Translations under genes and position numbers: made by a program
Notes under the pieces: generated by a model
Database searches by the model: none
The model's input: the letters and a program-made list of their open reading frames with translations, nothing else
What the model was told of the DNA's origin: nothing
Shown here: in pieces, positions 47,546-57,575 of the stretch
Numbering within the stretch: position 1 is the stretch's first letter
Layout of the letters: each line of letters starts with the position of its first letter
DNA from: JAIOQJ01 sp963718635
Lineage (GTDB): Bacteria; Planctomycetota; Planctomycetia; Gemmatales; Gemmataceae
Length of the DNA stretch: 64,000 nt
Direction: 5' to 3'
NCBI GenBank assembly: GCA_963718635.1
Contig: OY970367.1
Coordinates: 3,596,001-3,660,000 of the forward strand

Positions 47546-48359
47546 CGCCTAACCCCGCCAGTAACTGCGTAGCCGCATCGTGAATCGCGCTATTCGTTGC
47601 CAGCAAGCCACCTTTTTGCTCAAACTTGGCCGCCCCGTATTTGACGGGCTCATTGCGCAGCGTCGTTACGCGACCGCCAGCCTCGGTCACCAGCAGGTGT
47701 CCGGCGGCGATGTCCCAATCGTGAAAGTTGGGGTAAATATTGACGTATAGATCGGCTTCGCCGCGTGCGACCAAAGCAAGCTTTACCCCGGCCGAGTAAA
47801 CCTCGATTACTCGGGCGGGGACGATGGCTTGGACGGGAGCCGATCGTTGATCCGGTGAACGTGAATGACTTTGCACCAGGACTGAATTCTTCGGATTTGC
47901 TTCGAGCGACACTTTGCACAACTGGGCATGGCCCGTTCCGGTTCTAGTCCAACAACCGCCGCCGCGCGTCGCGTAGGTGAAGCGATCGAAGACCGGCTCA
48001 AGCACTACGCCGACGGCGAGTTCCCCATCAATGAGCAGGCCGATCATTACCGAGAACTCGCCATTTTTCATCGCGAAACCGCGCGTGCCATCGATTGGGT
48101 CGACCACCCAAACCCGGTTGCCTGATTGCTGACTATTGCGCAGGGTATCGGTATTCTCTTCCGCACAAAGAGAGTCGCCGGGGAACTTCTGCTGAAGGTG
48201 CTGCAAGATAATCTCTTGAGCGCCTCGATCTGTGGCCGTGCTGATGTCGACGGGCGCGTCCGCGATCGCCACAAAGCTTTCATAATCGCGTCGAATGAGA
48301 TCGCCTGCCTTCTGCGCGGCCGCTAGAGCTTCTGACAATTCAACTTCAAACTGCGGCAT
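47541..48359 (-). CDS. Inositol monophosphatase family phosphatase, CysQ-like
   Basis: A 272-residue lithium-sensitive-type phosphatase. Metal motifs: 'CAEENTDT' (Glu), 'WVVDPIDGTRGFAMKNGEFSVMIGL' and 'NFHDWDIAAGHLLVTEAGG'. The second motif ('RGFAMKNGEFSV') is closer to 3'(2'),5'-bisphosphate nucleotidases (CysQ/HAL2) than to inositol phosphatases, which would recycle PAP from sulfate assimilation. The substrate is not certain. Confidence 0.9.
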   Translation of the reverse strand: MPQFEVELSEALAAAQKAGDLIRRDYESFVAIADAPVDISTATDRGAQEIILQHLQQKFPGDSLCAEENTDTLRNSQQSGNRVWVVDPIDGTRGFAMKNGEFSVMIGLLIDGELAVGVVLEPVFDRFTYATRGGGCWTRTGTGHAQLCKVSLEANPKNSVLVQSHSRSPDQRSAPVQAIVPARVIEVYSAGVKLALVARGEADLYVNIYPNFHDWDIAAGHLLVTEAGGRVTTLRNEPVKYGAAKFEQKGGLLATNSAIHDAATQLLAGLGA

Positions 48360-48386
48360 GGCATTATCCTATCTGACGAAGGGTAG

Positions 48387-48477
48387 AGCGCTTGCCCATC
48401 AACAACCGTCGCGACAGCCGCGGTCTTTCCCCCCACCCTGCCCTCCCCCCGCAAAGCCGGGGGGAGGGTGGGAAGGT
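48387..48477. repeat. GC-rich dispersed inverted repeat, copy 3
   Basis: The module 'AGAGCGCTTGCCCA...CCCCCCACCCTGCCCT' followed by the hairpin CCCTCCCCCCGCAAAGCCGG and complement. It lies between the CysQ-like and isomerase-like genes. Confidence 0.75.
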
Positions 48478-48528
48478 TGAGATCTCGGTTTGCCGGAAAT
48501 GGCGACCGCCCTTACTCACACCATACTC

Positions 48529-49273
48529 TCAAGCAGAAACTTCAGCTTGCGCACCTTCGGGCTCGATCGGATAATTGGGCGTCGGGAGGTCGCGAATGTC
48601 GACCGTTAGTGCTCGTTCGTAGTTTTCGCGTTCGAGCAATGTCACGATCTTGCCGTATTCGATGACTCCCTGACCAATGCGCGTCTGCATCTCTTCCGCG
48701 CTGGTGTCGCGCAGGCGAACGTGGCGAATGTAGGGATAGAGCTGATCGTGATCGGCCCGGCCACGGGGGCCGCCTACATAATGGCTCGGATCGAGCGTGA
48801 CGCCCAAGCCGGGAACGCGTTTGCACAAAAGTAGCGCGGTCGCTGGATCGGCGGTCACGGTGTCGCGGTGAGTTTCGATTGACAGGAGAACCCCCTCTGC
48901 GGCAGCGATTCGCGCTAGCTGGCTCAAGCAGCTTGATTTCCTCTTCGATGTCGGCCCCCACTTCAGCCGCTCGAATCGTGATCACCGCCACAGCCATGAG
49001 ACGGCCGAGATGGCAGACCGCTCGGAGATGCTGCTTATAGACAGTAAAGTCGGGCGCGTCGATTTCCACGTGGAAAGCCACGTAGGAGAAACCGGTCGAG
49101 CGGAGATATTGTGCGTAGCGGTTTACGTCGGCCACGACTTCTGAAGGCTTCAAGTGAGGTCCATGTTCGTGGATCGCCAAATCAATCTTTTGAAACTTCA
49201 AGTCGCTGATGTTTCGAAGCGATTGCTCGAACGTAGACTTCCCAAAACACAGCGTGGAACAAGCAATATACAC
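48529..49273 (-). CDS. Sugar phosphate isomerase/epimerase-like TIM barrel protein, one frameshift
   Basis: About 248 residues of the xylose isomerase-like (AP endonuclease 2) TIM-barrel family. Visible: 'VYIACSTLCFGKSTFEQSLRNISDLKFQKIDLAIHEHGPHL', 'AAEGVLLSIETHRDTV' (metal Glu), 'LGVTLDPSHYVGG' (metal Asp/His) and 'RHVRLRDTSAEEMQ'. The frame changes near 48930. The start is GTG at 49273, supported by AGAGGGGG before it; the longer frame runs through a repeat. Substrate unknown. Confidence 0.85.
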
Positions 49274-49413
49274 GACATCCCCCTCTGCGACTGGATTCAA
49301 AGTCGCATGCGCACAATCAGATCCGAAAACGAGAGCCCTCCCCAGGGCCAGAGCAGGGATAGTCGTTATTGAGGATTCTTGCAAGCGAATTTTGGCGAGA
49401 AACGGGGGCAGGG

Positions 49414-49541
49414 GGTGCGTCAATCGATTCTGGCACCGAGTGAAATCCGGCGTCCGCATCACCCTTCCCACACTCCCCCCGCAAACCCGGGGGGAGTGTG
49501 GGAAGGGTGAGAATTCGATTTGCCAAAATCGATTTCGCACC
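49414..49541. mobile_element. MITE-like element, second copy with long terminal inverted repeats
   Basis: Left end GGTGCGTCAATCGATTCTGG (49414) and, reading the other strand, right end GGTGCGAAATCGATTTTGG (49541). The interior carries the GC-rich hairpin CTCCCCCCGCAAACCCGGGG. It shares its terminal sequence with the element at 44430-44538 and its left end with 14064-14175. Confidence 0.72.
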
Positions 49542-49636
49542 CCGGAGGCCTACAGCAATCGGGGAATGACGACACAAATTGCGTTAGCCGGGAGCCAATT
49601 GCTTTGCGCACCGAAGCAATAAACCTGAAAGCGTTA

Positions 49637-49950
49637 AAACCAAGGAATCGAATCTTTAATCGAAAACGGACAGGATTTACAGGAGAGACAGGATAGGAAA
49701 CCATGAATCATCCTGTAGCTCCTGTCCAAAGTAAAACCAAGGATCGAATCTATCCCACCCATCAGCGAAAACGGACAGGATTTACAGGAGAGACAGGACG
49801 GGAAATTACGGATCATCCTGTAACTCCTGTTAATCCTGTCCAAAGTAAAACCAAGGATCGAATCTATCCCATCAGCGAAAACGGACAGGATTTACAGGAG
49901 AGACAGGATAGGAAACCACGGATCATCCTGTAGCTCCTGTAAATCCTGTC
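49637..49950. repeat. Tandem/dispersed repeat array of about 95-100 bases per unit
   Basis: Three units, each with ACAGGATTTACAGGAG and the complement CTCCTGTAAATCCTGT and a 'CCAAAGTAAAACCAAGG' segment. Each unit can fold into a hairpin. The third unit is cut by the IS630-type element, and its continuation ('AAAGTAAAAC...') appears on the other side at 51120. Confidence 0.82.
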
Positions 49951-49956
49951 TATACC

Positions 49957-50591
49957 TTACGCGGCCAAGAGTGAGACATCGTCGAATTCTTGGAACGTGA
50001 GCGTCATCAAGGATTTTAGCTTCTTCTGGTGAGTGGTGGAAAGGGTCGCGAGGGTTGTTTCGATGGCGGTTCGGAACGATGCGAAGGTCTCATGGTATTT
50101 TCCGTAAACGCTCTGTCGTTTCGCGAAGCCCCAGAGTCGTTCGATCAGATTCAGATTCGGGGAGTATGACGGCAGGAACAGAAGGCGGATGCCCAACTCG
50201 GCGGCCAGGCCCTGGACCACCTTGTTGCGTTGATACCGCGCGTTGTCCAGCACGACGGTGATGGGCCCCGTCAACTTCTCGGCGGCGATCTTGCGAAGGA
50301 GTTCGCACATGGTGTCGGTGTTCACCACGGTGGTGTTGGTGACGGCGATCAATTGCCGGGTCATGGCGTTCCAGGCGCCCAGGACGTTGAACCGTTGCCG
50401 GCCGGAGGCGGCGCGGACGAAGATTCTCGCGATGCTCCAGAGGCAGCAGAGGAAGGTGCCGAAGACGAAGTGAGCGGCATCGACGAAGAAGACGTGACCG
50501 GTTCCTGCGGCGGCGGCGTCGAGGGCAGGTTGAAGTTCGGTTTTCAGGAACTCACGCTGCGTGGCGACATGCTCGGTCAGCGACTTTTTGG
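49957..50591 (-). CDS. IS630 transposase, C-terminal part (orfB)
   Basis: In the -1 frame relative to the first ORF; it is read as 'APKKSLTEHVATQREF' after the slip. DDE domain: 'HVFFVDAAHFVFG' (first Asp), 'GPITVVLDNARYQRN' (second Asp) and 'LPSYSPNLNLIERLWGFAKR' (Glu). The frame is open further upstream to 50799, but that part overlaps orfA and is not meaningful. Ends 'DDVSLLAA'. Confidence 0.85.
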
Positions 50592-51062
50592 GGGCACGGG
50601 CACGGCCCGCGTTCGCTGCCATTGGAAGCCGAGATCTTTGAGGAACACGCGCGTCTGCGTCAAGCCACGGCTGAGTCCCGTGATTTGTTCGATGCGGTCG
50701 GCGGCTTCGGCGATCGTGCGGACCGGCTTTTCGTTCAGTGCGGCTTTGATTTTGTCGGCATGATCGACTAAGGCGCTGACGGGGCCGGCGACGTTCCAAC
50801 GCCGTAGACTATCGAGGCAGCCATCACGGTAAGTGACGAGGTAGCGCTGAACGGTGGCCCGCCCGACATTCGCGACCTTGCTTGCTTGCAGTTGGGTAAG
50901 TCCTGAATGCACCGACCAGAGCACCAGCATCTTGCGGCGAACATGCAAGTCGGGATGCGAGTACCGTTCGGAGGCGACGGTTGCTTGTTCAGACTCCGAA
51001 AGTTGAATCGGCGCGCGTGCCATCCTTGGCACTCCTTGGTGGAACGGGGTTACCTTCGTCAT
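50577..51062 (-). CDS. IS630 transposase, N-terminal part (orfA)
   Basis: A 161-residue ORF with helix-turn-helix DNA-binding region ('TQLQASKVANVGRATVQRYLVTYRDG') followed by the linker 'ALNEKPVRTIAEAADRIEQITGLS'. Near its end the minus strand reads CCCCCAAAAAG (50584-50594) with zero-frame codons CCC CCA AAA AGT, so CCCAAAA is a canonical -1 slippery heptamer joining orfA to orfB. The start may be 51062 or ATG at 51023 ('MARAPIQLSE'). Confidence 0.85.
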   Translation of the reverse strand: MTKVTPFHQGVPRMARAPIQLSESEQATVASERYSHPDLHVRRKMLVLWSVHSGLTQLQASKVANVGRATVQRYLVTYRDGCLDSLRRWNVAGPVSALVDHADKIKAALNEKPVRTIAEAADRIEQITGLSRGLTQTRVFLKDLGFQWQRTRAVPVPPKSR

Positions 51063-51186
51063 ATAAGATAATCAGTTCCCAGGCACAAGGCAATGCCTCA
51101 TTTATGGCCGCGAGGGGTCTAAAGTAAAACTGGAAGTTCGAATCTATAAACGTATAGGGAACGCTGCGCCCCGAAGCGGCGGCCAA

Positions 51187-51216
51187 CAAAAAAGCCGCTT
51201 CCAAATGGAAGCGGCT
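51187..51216 (-). terminator. Intrinsic terminator of the PDZ protein gene
   Basis: On the minus strand the 10-bp stem AGCCGCTTCC / GGAAGCGGCT with a 4-base loop is followed by TTTTTT. It lies about 26 bases after the stop of the PDZ protein gene. Confidence 0.88.
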
Positions 51217-51241
51217 GTGCTACAGTGATTTTTTCTGAAAA

Positions 51242-51997
51242 CTAGCGAACATCAACAGGAAGCACTTCGACGCCGATCTTGCCATCGACGGCTGTCACTG
51301 GGAGTTTTTCGATCTTTTTGCTCTCCGAGTTCACGAAAACCACCTCGGCTTGTTTGCCGGAGTTGGCGGCTAACGCTTGCTGAAGCTCAGCAAAAGTCTG
51401 AGTTCGGGTCTGCCCGATTCCCAGGATGATGTCTCCCGAACGCAACTGGCCCGTCTTAGCCGGACCGTCGAATAACTGCGTGATTTGCAGGCCGTACTCG
51501 CCAGTCGGCGCCAATTGCTGGTTCGGAAGCCCTTGGAACCCACCGTCAACGGGAGCGCCATAGTTGGTGGGAATAGCATAGTTGCTACCGCCGTAAGTGC
51601 CGTAGTAGCCGCCTCGGTTGGTCCACGGGATATAACCGTAGCCAAGTGGAGAGAACCAGTAGCCTAGGCCAAAGCCTCCAAAGCCGCCGTATCCACCATA
51701 GCCGCCATAGCCGCCGCGATAACCACCATAGCCACCGTAACCGCCGTAGCCCGAGTGGTTGTAAGCGCCGTTGTGGTAAGCGCCGGTGGCGCCATGATAG
51801 ACTCCAGCATTATGGTAGGCGCTTGTTCCGCCATGATATACGCCTGCACTGTGAACCGCACCGCCGCCAACGTGGCCGACCCCTCCACCGTGCCCGCCTC
51901 CACCGTGTCCTCCTCCGCCGCCGTGAGGAGCTGCCTGTCCAGTTCCTGTGATGCCGAAGATACCCGCTGCACAAAGCGCGATAAGTTGTCGCTTCAT
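51242..51997 (-). CDS. Secreted Gly/His/Tyr-rich PDZ-domain protein
   Basis: A 251-residue protein. Signal peptide 'LIALCAAGIFGITGTGQA' precedes a low-complexity region of about 110 residues with Gly-His ('GGGGGHGGGGHGGG'), 'YHGGTSAYHNAGVYHG' and Gly-Gly-Tyr runs ('GGYGGYGGYRGGYGGYG'). The last 100 residues form a PDZ domain ('GLQITQLFDGPAKTGQLRSGDIILGIGQTRTQTFAELQQAL'). ATG at 51997. A terminator follows. The His-rich part could bind metals (inference). Confidence 0.85.
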   Translation of the reverse strand: MKRQLIALCAAGIFGITGTGQAAPHGGGGGHGGGGHGGGVGHVGGGAVHSAGVYHGGTSAYHNAGVYHGATGAYHNGAYNHSGYGGYGGYGGYRGGYGGYGGYGGFGGFGLGYWFSPLGYGYIPWTNRGGYYGTYGGSNYAIPTNYGAPVDGGFQGLPNQQLAPTGEYGLQITQLFDGPAKTGQLRSGDIILGIGQTRTQTFAELQQALAANSGKQAEVVFVNSESKKIEKLPVTAVDGKIGVEVLPVDVR

Positions 51998-52301
51998 GAT
52001 GTCACTCGCTTTTGGATGGCGATCGCGGCAGATTGCCCACTTTAGACGTGGTAGAGTGCATGGCAACGCCAGTCGAGATCGCCCGGTAAAAACACGTCAT
52101 TAACGGTATTATAACTCGCAACTCTTACGCCAATGAACGATTATTAGATAACCGCAGTCGCCAATCGGTTCTTGAAAATAATAGATTATTTCGAGCGGCC
52201 TGAGCTCTTCCCAGCACGGCTGTAGAATTTGATTGGCATTTTCGAGCGCCATGAGACCGCGTAACACCAGTACTGCCGCACCCAGCCTAACAAGGACTTT
52301 T

Positions 52302-53699
52302 ATGCTCGCCATTCAATGCACGGCAATGCTCTTGCTTGTCGCATCAATTCCAACTTTTGCTCATGCAGAAAAAGCCGTCGATACGTCGGCCGCACTCGTG
52401 GCTGCCGTGCGCGATGGGGCGGAGGGGACGACCATCGAGATTGCCGCCGGCACGTTCGAACTTGAAGCTCCCCTCGAGCCGAAAGCCAGGATGACACTGA
52501 AAGGCGCGGGGATGGATAAAACGATCATTACCCATGTCGCCGGCTGGAAACCCTCGACCAAAACTCTCCCCGATCCGGAGATGAAGACTCAAGGTATGGA
52601 TACAACCGCCTATCTCGTCCGGCTAAAGGACAAGGCGGCGGGCATCACCCTTTCCGACATGACGTTGCGTGGGCCGCAACTTCACGGCGCGATTTACGGT
52701 TGGGGCAACAAAGACCTGCACGTTCACCACGTGCGAATCAAGGAAACTTTGTGGACCGGCCTGCGCACGTTCTCAATGGCCGGGGCCAAGATTCACGACT
52801 GCGAGTTCATCGACGCGGGCGGACGGTGGGACAAGGGCAAGCCGGGTGAAAAGGGAGGCATCACTGGTGGGGCGATCTTCGCCATCTGGTTGGCCGACTG
52901 CGACATCGCTGATAACCGCTTCGTGCGAACCCGGATGGGCAAGGCGGAAGAATTTTACGGCATCAAAGGCCGGCAAGCGAAGCGCTGCCGCATCCACCAC
53001 AATACGATTGAAGTCAACTTCTCGATGGAGTTCCCGTTCGAGAATGACGAAGATGTGGAAATTGATCACAATGTCTGTCACGGGACGATCTCGATCCCAA
53101 AGCATGCAGGCGGGCCGGTTCCGAAGAGTGGCCGGACCTTCCATATACACCACAACTGGATGAAACCTAGCTACTCGATCGAATTCGTCCGCAATGGCGT
53201 CGAGGTGAGCCATAACCTATTCGATTTCGATTTGAAGCAAGACGGCGGCAACCTGATCTCCGGATTTGGGAAAGCGCCCGCCAAAGGCCCTGCGAGTTTT
53301 CACAACAACCTGGTTAGCAATCCCGGCCGTGGCGTCATTTGGCTCAACGAAGTGTTCGACAATCTCGAAATCCGCAACAATCACATTATCGTGCGCACCA
53401 CCGCAACTCCCCGGAAAGAGGGGCTGTTCGGCTTGAACTCGAGCACTGATTTCAAGACCATTGTCATTCGGGATAACATCATCGAGTGCGAGGGCCAACC
53501 CAGGCCGCTGCTCCGCAACAAGGAGAGTTATGGAGCGGTGATTGAAAACAACGCACTGACCAACATCTCCGACATCGAGCTTTACAAGAACCCACGAAGC
53601 GACAAGCCCGTCGGCCTGGAGAAGCCGTTAAAATTCGAATGTGGCGTCCACGGCGAATTCACGATCGACGGCTCGATTGCCCGCCCGTCGGCGAAATGA
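52302..53699 (+). CDS. Exported parallel beta-helix protein
   Basis: A 465-residue protein with signal peptide 'MLAIQCTAMLLLVASIPTFA'. The core shows pectate-lyase-like beta-helix repeats: 'GTFELEAPLEPKARMTLKGAGMDKTIITHV', 'ITLSDMTLRGPQLHGAIYGW', 'CRIHHNTIEVNFSMEFPFENDEDVEIDHNVCHG', 'HIHHNWMKPSYSIEFVRNGVEVSHNLF'. Repeated 'HHN' and 'DHN' turn motifs are typical of right-handed helices. An enzymatic activity cannot be stated. AAGGA precedes ATG at 52302. Confidence 0.85.
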   Translation: MLAIQCTAMLLLVASIPTFAHAEKAVDTSAALVAAVRDGAEGTTIEIAAGTFELEAPLEPKARMTLKGAGMDKTIITHVAGWKPSTKTLPDPEMKTQGMDTTAYLVRLKDKAAGITLSDMTLRGPQLHGAIYGWGNKDLHVHHVRIKETLWTGLRTFSMAGAKIHDCEFIDAGGRWDKGKPGEKGGITGGAIFAIWLADCDIADNRFVRTRMGKAEEFYGIKGRQAKRCRIHHNTIEVNFSMEFPFENDEDVEIDHNVCHGTISIPKHAGGPVPKSGRTFHIHHNWMKPSYSIEFVRNGVEVSHNLFDFDLKQDGGNLISGFGKAPAKGPASFHNNLVSNPGRGVIWLNEVFDNLEIRNNHIIVRTTATPRKEGLFGLNSSTDFKTIVIRDNIIECEGQPRPLLRNKESYGAVIENNALTNISDIELYKNPRSDKPVGLEKPLKFECGVHGEFTIDGSIARPSAK

Positions 53700-53797
53700 C
53701 CGCTACCGCTCCGTGTTCGAAACTTGGGTTACGTCAATGCGAACATGAGGTGTGCCTTCTGATGGTCTCCACGAGCCCGAAGCGCCAGTGAAGACAT

Positions 53798-56700
53798 TCA
53801 CGCCGTTATTTCGGCAAACCCAAGATGACCTCGAGTTCCGATGTACCAATCCATCGATGACTGAACCACCGGCAGTGTCGTCGCTTCGGGCTGATAAGGC
53901 CGAAACTCTCCGTGGAGAAACATCCGCAATTGGGAAGTGGCCGGATCCATGATGACCAGTTGCGCCCATTCATTGCGAATAATCCGATCGATCGCCGGGT
54001 TACGACTCATGATCTTGAACATTGCTTCGGCGGTCGTTTCGAATACGAACAGCAGCCGCATCGGCTCATGAATCTCGACACTCTGCCAGGGCAAACCCTG
54101 GCGCAAATCGCTAGACGCGCCGTCCATCACACCCAAAAGCGAAGTGATGTTATGCGGCAGTTTGGTGCCGCAGCCCCAGCCATCCGGGTCGACCGACGAG
54201 AAGAAGTATTGAAGATTGATTCCCTGCGTCACCGGGACCACCGCACTGAGGATGCGTCCCAGAATGGTCGCTTCAGAATCGTCTTGAGTGGGATCGTAAG
54301 AGTGCAAAAACGAGCGACGGTCGAGAAACAGACCTCGGGTTCGTTCGCGCCTTCCGACGACGCACATGGCGTTCGTCGCGTTGCCATATTCAGGGCGGGT
54401 CTGCGCTAAGTCCTCAGCACGGCCCTGGACGTGTTGTTTGGCCGCATCGTGCGTAAGGTTCAGGGGGGCGGAATAAAAGCGGCGGCAGCGTTCGTGGGCA
54501 TTGCCGCCGCAAACGTGTTCCAACGATTCGCGGGCTGATTCGAAATCCTTCAAGTGAGACTTAGGCAGCAGATCGAGATCGTAGAACTGAACCGAGTCGA
54601 CGGCCGTGTTGTGAAGGCCTCCGAGGAAGTAAGTCTCGCGTGGGATTTCGAGCCCGTTTGCCATGATCATTTGCCGGACGCGTGGGTCGTTAAGCATCGC
54701 AGCCAGCGCACGGGCATTGGGGCCGCCGGGACTGCCAGAGCACGCGCCGCAATCGTAAGCGGACGCATGCGGCGCGTTCAAGCAGGATGAACCGTGACCG
54801 ATGAACAACATCAGGCGCGAAAATCCATTCGTCAGCCCGATGTCGCGCAAAACTCGTTCGCCGATCGTCGCCATCTCATCAACGGTGAAGCCGATATGTC
54901 CATCAGTGGGCCCCGCTTCTGTCTCGGTTCGCTCAAGGAGTAGGCGGGTCAGTGGCGGGGGACCAACCAAACTCGAAGCGATCTTTCGGACCCAACCCGT
55001 CAATCGCGGAAACAGAATCCGTCCGATGAATGGAACGGCGGCGAGCAGCCCCAGCCCTCCCGTCAGCACCATTCCTAAGGCGATCGTCCGGCTGCCGCGA
55101 TGGAGGTGGTGCGATGCCTTGCCAACGACCCGCCTTGCTTTCGCCTGTCGTCGATGTGTTTCGTGCTGGGAATAAACCGTCTCTTCCACTACCCAGTTTT
55201 TGGGCGCAGCACGATCGGGCAGAGAGCGGCAAAGTGGGCGTCGGCCAATCCGCGATAGTACATCGCGACGCAGAAGAACCCGGCCACGCCGAAGGTTTCG
55301 ACGTCGGGAAAGGCTTCCTCCAAATGGCGCCGGAAAGATTCCTCGCGGGCGTCGATGCAAAAGGCTGCTTGGAAACGCGGTGCGACGATTCGCCCGGCCG
55401 TCTTGCTCACATGAACCGCGACTGCATCCAGCGCCTGGGTGCGAAACCTCCGCTCGTAGGCGATGTGGTAAATCCGCCGCCGTTCCAGATCCGAGAAGGA
55501 CTCGATGTCTGTAATGAGGGCCGTCCATTGTTCTTTTGTCAGACCGTGCAATACGGAAGGGCGCCAGCCCAAAACCTGTGCAAGCTGGAACAGGATGAAG
55601 GTTCGCTGCTCCGTGTCTTTGGTCGCCTCGCGGACGACTCGCTCGCGGACGACTTGGCCGAGGTTATGCAATGGCCCATCGTAATCGAGTTCTTCCTTCG
55701 CCACGTATGCCAACGCGTAACGTTCGAGAATCAAGCGGACGGCCAAGAAATCAACGAGCGTCCCTTTCGCCACAGCGTGATGAACCCGGTCCGGGCGCAC
55801 TTCCATTTGCCGCAGCATCCCAACCCAGCCACGCAACGCCATCAACGTTGCGGGGATGAAATCTTCCCAATCGGATTCAGGAATTCCGAGAATGTGGAGA
55901 GATTCCACCACGGAATCGTTGGCGTCGATGCCGCTGTTTTCCAATCGCGACAGCTCGGCCCCAAGCCCGCGCATCCAATGGTCGGGTACGCTTTTCGGCT
56001 GTTGGTAGAGGTGGAGAAAAGCCTTGAAGAAGCCTTTGTCGCGCTCCGGCAATGCCCAGTCGGCAAAGCCTTGATCCGTGAATGACGCGCAATACCGAAT
56101 GAGGCGATCGTGCACCAGGGCGTCGCTGTCGATGCCGGTAGCATCCAAGAGCAGACTGCGAAGCCGCTTTGGACCGGGAGTGATTTCGACCGGCGTGGGG
56201 ACGTCGCGAACGCCGGCAGCGCAGATGCGCCACAATGATTGAAGCGTGAACGCCTCCCATTTCGCATCGCTCCAGCGATCGATTGATTTGTTGTCGAAAC
56301 GCTGGAGGAGATCCCAAAGGATATGATGCTTCGGTCCCGGGCCCGCAAATCGAATGTTTTCCGTCGAGTTCAGATGATCGCGCACTACCCAGCTCAGCGT
56401 GTCCGCTACGAGCCGTTTGCGGACGAGCAGAGGCGTTTCATCGCGAAAGCGCGTGAGCGCCTGGGTCTCGGCTACGAACCACTTCAGTTCCGCGTCCGGC
56501 CCGAAGAGAACGGGGCATTGCAGCATGGCATAGCGGATATCCGCCCGGGCGCCGAGCCCCGCCAACTTCTCGCGCCCGGCTGGCCCGAGGTCATCGTCGA
56601 GCGCCCGCGCAGATCCACGAACCGTATTCGCTCCCGCTTCAACTCTTCCCGGTAGCGCTGCTCCGACAGATAAGGCTCGCAACCGAAAAGCTTCGACGCC

Positions 56701-56945
56701 TTCTTGACTCCTTCGTGGAAGGGCATGTCTTCAAAAGCATGCAGCGTGTTGAGAAAGACGAACGCGGAGATGGGGCCTTCGAGCGGCAGCATCTCAGCGG
56801 ATTCTTCGATGAGCCGTTCGACGTTGACAATGTGTGCGCGTTCGACTGGAGTTCTTCGTTCGACGGCGATCAATCGCTCGACAGGGGGAGACCTTGACGG
56901 CGTCCCGGTTCGAGCAACAGGGCGGTCGATCTCAGCCAGAAACAT
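53798..56945 (-). CDS. DabA-like inorganic carbon uptake subunit (DUF2309), two frameshifts
   Basis: About 1049 residues. DUF2309/DabA is the zinc-binding, carbonic-anhydrase-like subunit of an energy-coupled CO2/bicarbonate accumulation system. Zinc-site motifs: 'AAFCIDAREESFRRHLEE' (Cys and Asp) and 'GHGSSCLNAPHASAYDCGACSGSPGGPNARALA' (His and Cys). Pieces are 56484-56945, 55189-56682 and 53798-55528. Frame changes are near 56605 and at the TTTTT/GGG run at 55197-55204. ATG at 56945 ('MFLAEIDRP'). The usual partner DabB, a NuoL/MrpA-like membrane protein, is not next to it in this window. Confidence 0.9.
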
Positions 56946-57575
56946 TGTTGCTTCCTTCAAATTTTTGAACCGGACAGTCCAAGTCCAGGATTGAACTCGC
57001 TGCTATTTTCAAGATCTGGAGTAACTGAAGCTTAACGGGATGGATAAGCGCTTACTGATGCGTTCGGGCGGTGCGCGCACTCTTCCCTTGTAAAGCAAGG
57101 CTCAGGCCAACCGAATATTCCAGTTTGGCTGATAAGACATAAAGTGTTTCGGGTAGAAGACTTATGTTTTCAGATTTGTTTGTTGTGAATTGCGCGATTG
57201 CTAGTTATTCAGGCAATAAACGCCTGCAATCTGGTTGTAGTCTCGGCTATCAGTCTGTTGCATTTGCCGACCCCGGTTAAATGAGTCTGCCATTAACGTT
57301 CAGCCCTTGCTTGCCAGAAATCGATGTTGCGTTCTCTTATGCGGCAATCGATAAGGGCGTCATCTGCTTAGCAATAAGGCGATCGGGACGGCTCTGAAAA
57401 TGTTTTTGCTTTTCTATTACGTCAAATAGGGGGTTGTTTCTGAACGACACATTTTTTGGCACCTAGTTTGCGTTTTGCGTCCACCTATAGAGTACTCCCT
57501 TGCTTGACATGCAATTGTGCGTTCTTCGTCTCCTAAAAATTAACGTTTCGATAATCACCTTGAGTTGCATAAGCG
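56946..57575. other. Gene-poor stretch
   Basis: About 630 bases upstream of dabA with no convincing coding frame, no member of the repeat families seen elsewhere and no tRNA-like fold noticed. A TTGACA hexamer at 57504-57509 has no clear partner -10 box. Confidence 0.55.

Larger units (their letters stand above)
49953..51119 (-). mobile_element. IS630-family insertion sequence
   Basis: A 1167-base element. The left end (TACCTTACGCGGCCAAGAGT) and right end read on the other strand (GACCCCTCGCGGCCATAAAT) match at 16 of 23 bases including eight in a row. TA dinucleotides flank both ends (49951-49952 and 51120-51121), as expected for IS630 target duplication. The interrupted tandem-repeat unit resumes right after 51121, which fixes the borders independently. 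It contains two overlapping minus-strand ORFs. Confidence 0.88.

Noticed and set aside
48392..48574. Short peptide shared between repeat copies (also near 34600)
   Set aside because: Shared only because the GC-rich repeat module is shared; no independent coding evidence.
49957..50799. Full 280-residue orfB taken from its first methionine
   Set aside because: The first 70 residues overlap orfA out of frame and look like shadow sequence; the real product begins at the frameshift site.
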